A stretch of 14,928 nucleotides of DNA from Methanothrix sp. (GTDB lineage: Archaea > Halobacteriota > Methanosarcinia > Methanotrichales > Methanotrichaceae): assembly GCA_028708055.1 (NCBI GenBank), contig JAQVZT010000031.1, forward strand, positions 1-14,928, read 5' to 3'. Under the pieces are notes generated by a model. The model did not search any database and was not told where the DNA came from. It worked only from the letters and a program-made list of their open reading frames with translations. How positions within the stretch are numbered: the first letter of the stretch is position 1; every line of letters starts with the position of its first letter. This document shows, in pieces, positions 14,854 to 14,928 of the stretch. The translations under genes were made by a program, and so were the position numbers.

Positions 14854-14928
14854 ATGGGCAAGGGCAGAAAGAACAAAGTTTTAAAGCTGACCGCTGCCAA
14901 GGTTAACTACATAATCCGAGAAAAAACC
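14854..14928 (+). CDS. N-terminus of a probable transposase/integrase, cut by the right edge
   Basis: Twenty-five codons are visible, starting MGKGRKNKVLKLTAAKVNY and continuing IIREKT. The basic start and the L-T-x-x-K-V-x-Y-I-I-R-E-K pattern resemble the first helix of the HTH that opens archaeal IS481/rve-type transposases, where it contacts the element ends. The catalytic domain would lie outside the window. A TATA box at 14826-14833 suits a leaderless transcript. If this is an insertion sequence, its left end probably lies a few tens of bases upstream; TGTAGAGTCC at 14803-14812 is a candidate end, but without the other end this cannot be shown. An alternative is a small stand-alone HTH protein. 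Confidence 0.5.
   Translation, partial: MGKGRKNKVLKLTAAKVNYIIREKT

Overview
The window looks like chromosomal DNA of a methanogenic archaeon, most likely the Methanothrix (Methanosaeta) lineage. The archaeal character rests on AT-rich TATA/BRE-type promoters, two of them placed so that the mRNA would be leaderless, on a largely archaeal HAE3-type RND exporter, and on a COG1361-type surface protein. The genus is inferred from the style of the surface proteins (LVIVD, SdrD_B, GEVED and DUF11 modules) and of the PAS-GAF hybrid kinase. No rRNA, tRNA or CRISPR array was seen.

Layout from left to right. (1) Positions 1-281, minus strand: the start of a secreted protein running off the left edge, with an apparent one-base frameshift in its signal peptide. 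(2) 368-1165, plus: a stand-alone HAD hydrolase resembling the catalytic core of P-type ATPases. (3) 1390-1947, plus: a coiled-coil plus winged-helix protein with its own TATA promoter, preceded by a long imperfect hairpin at 1203-1271. (4) 5499 down to 2126, minus: a two-gene operon of an HAE3 RND exporter and a membrane-anchored surface protein, joined by an ATGA overlap and closed by a hairpin plus T-run terminator. (5) 5586-6092, plus: a GbsR/MarR-type regulator divergent from the exporter, sharing an 86-bp promoter region with repeated CGGAA motifs. (6) 6197-8947, plus: a hybrid histidine kinase (PAS, GAF, HisKA, HATPase, two receivers) starting at TTG. (7) 14653 down to 9035, minus: a mosaic cell-surface protein of about 1,870 residues with a seven-unit LVIVD beta-propeller, three SdrD_B domains, a lamin-tail-like domain, a GEVED domain, several DUF11-like domains, a serine-rich segment I cannot classify, and a cysteine-rich tail. 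(8) 14854 to the right edge, plus: the first 25 codons of what looks like the HTH of an archaeal transposase/integrase, with a leaderless promoter.

Functionally, the best-supported unit is the regulator, exporter and surface-protein cluster. A winged-helix regulator next to a divergent efflux operon suggests it represses or senses for the pump, and the coupled surface protein is a candidate extracytoplasmic accessory. The hybrid kinase has no separate response regulator beside it. The very large surface protein is probably part of the cell envelope or sheath, or an adhesin.

I see no complete undescribed defence or mobile system. The most interesting items are the divergent exporter promoter, the nested hairpin at 1203-1288, and the unclassified segment, cysteine tail and uneven glycosylation-site distribution of the large surface protein.
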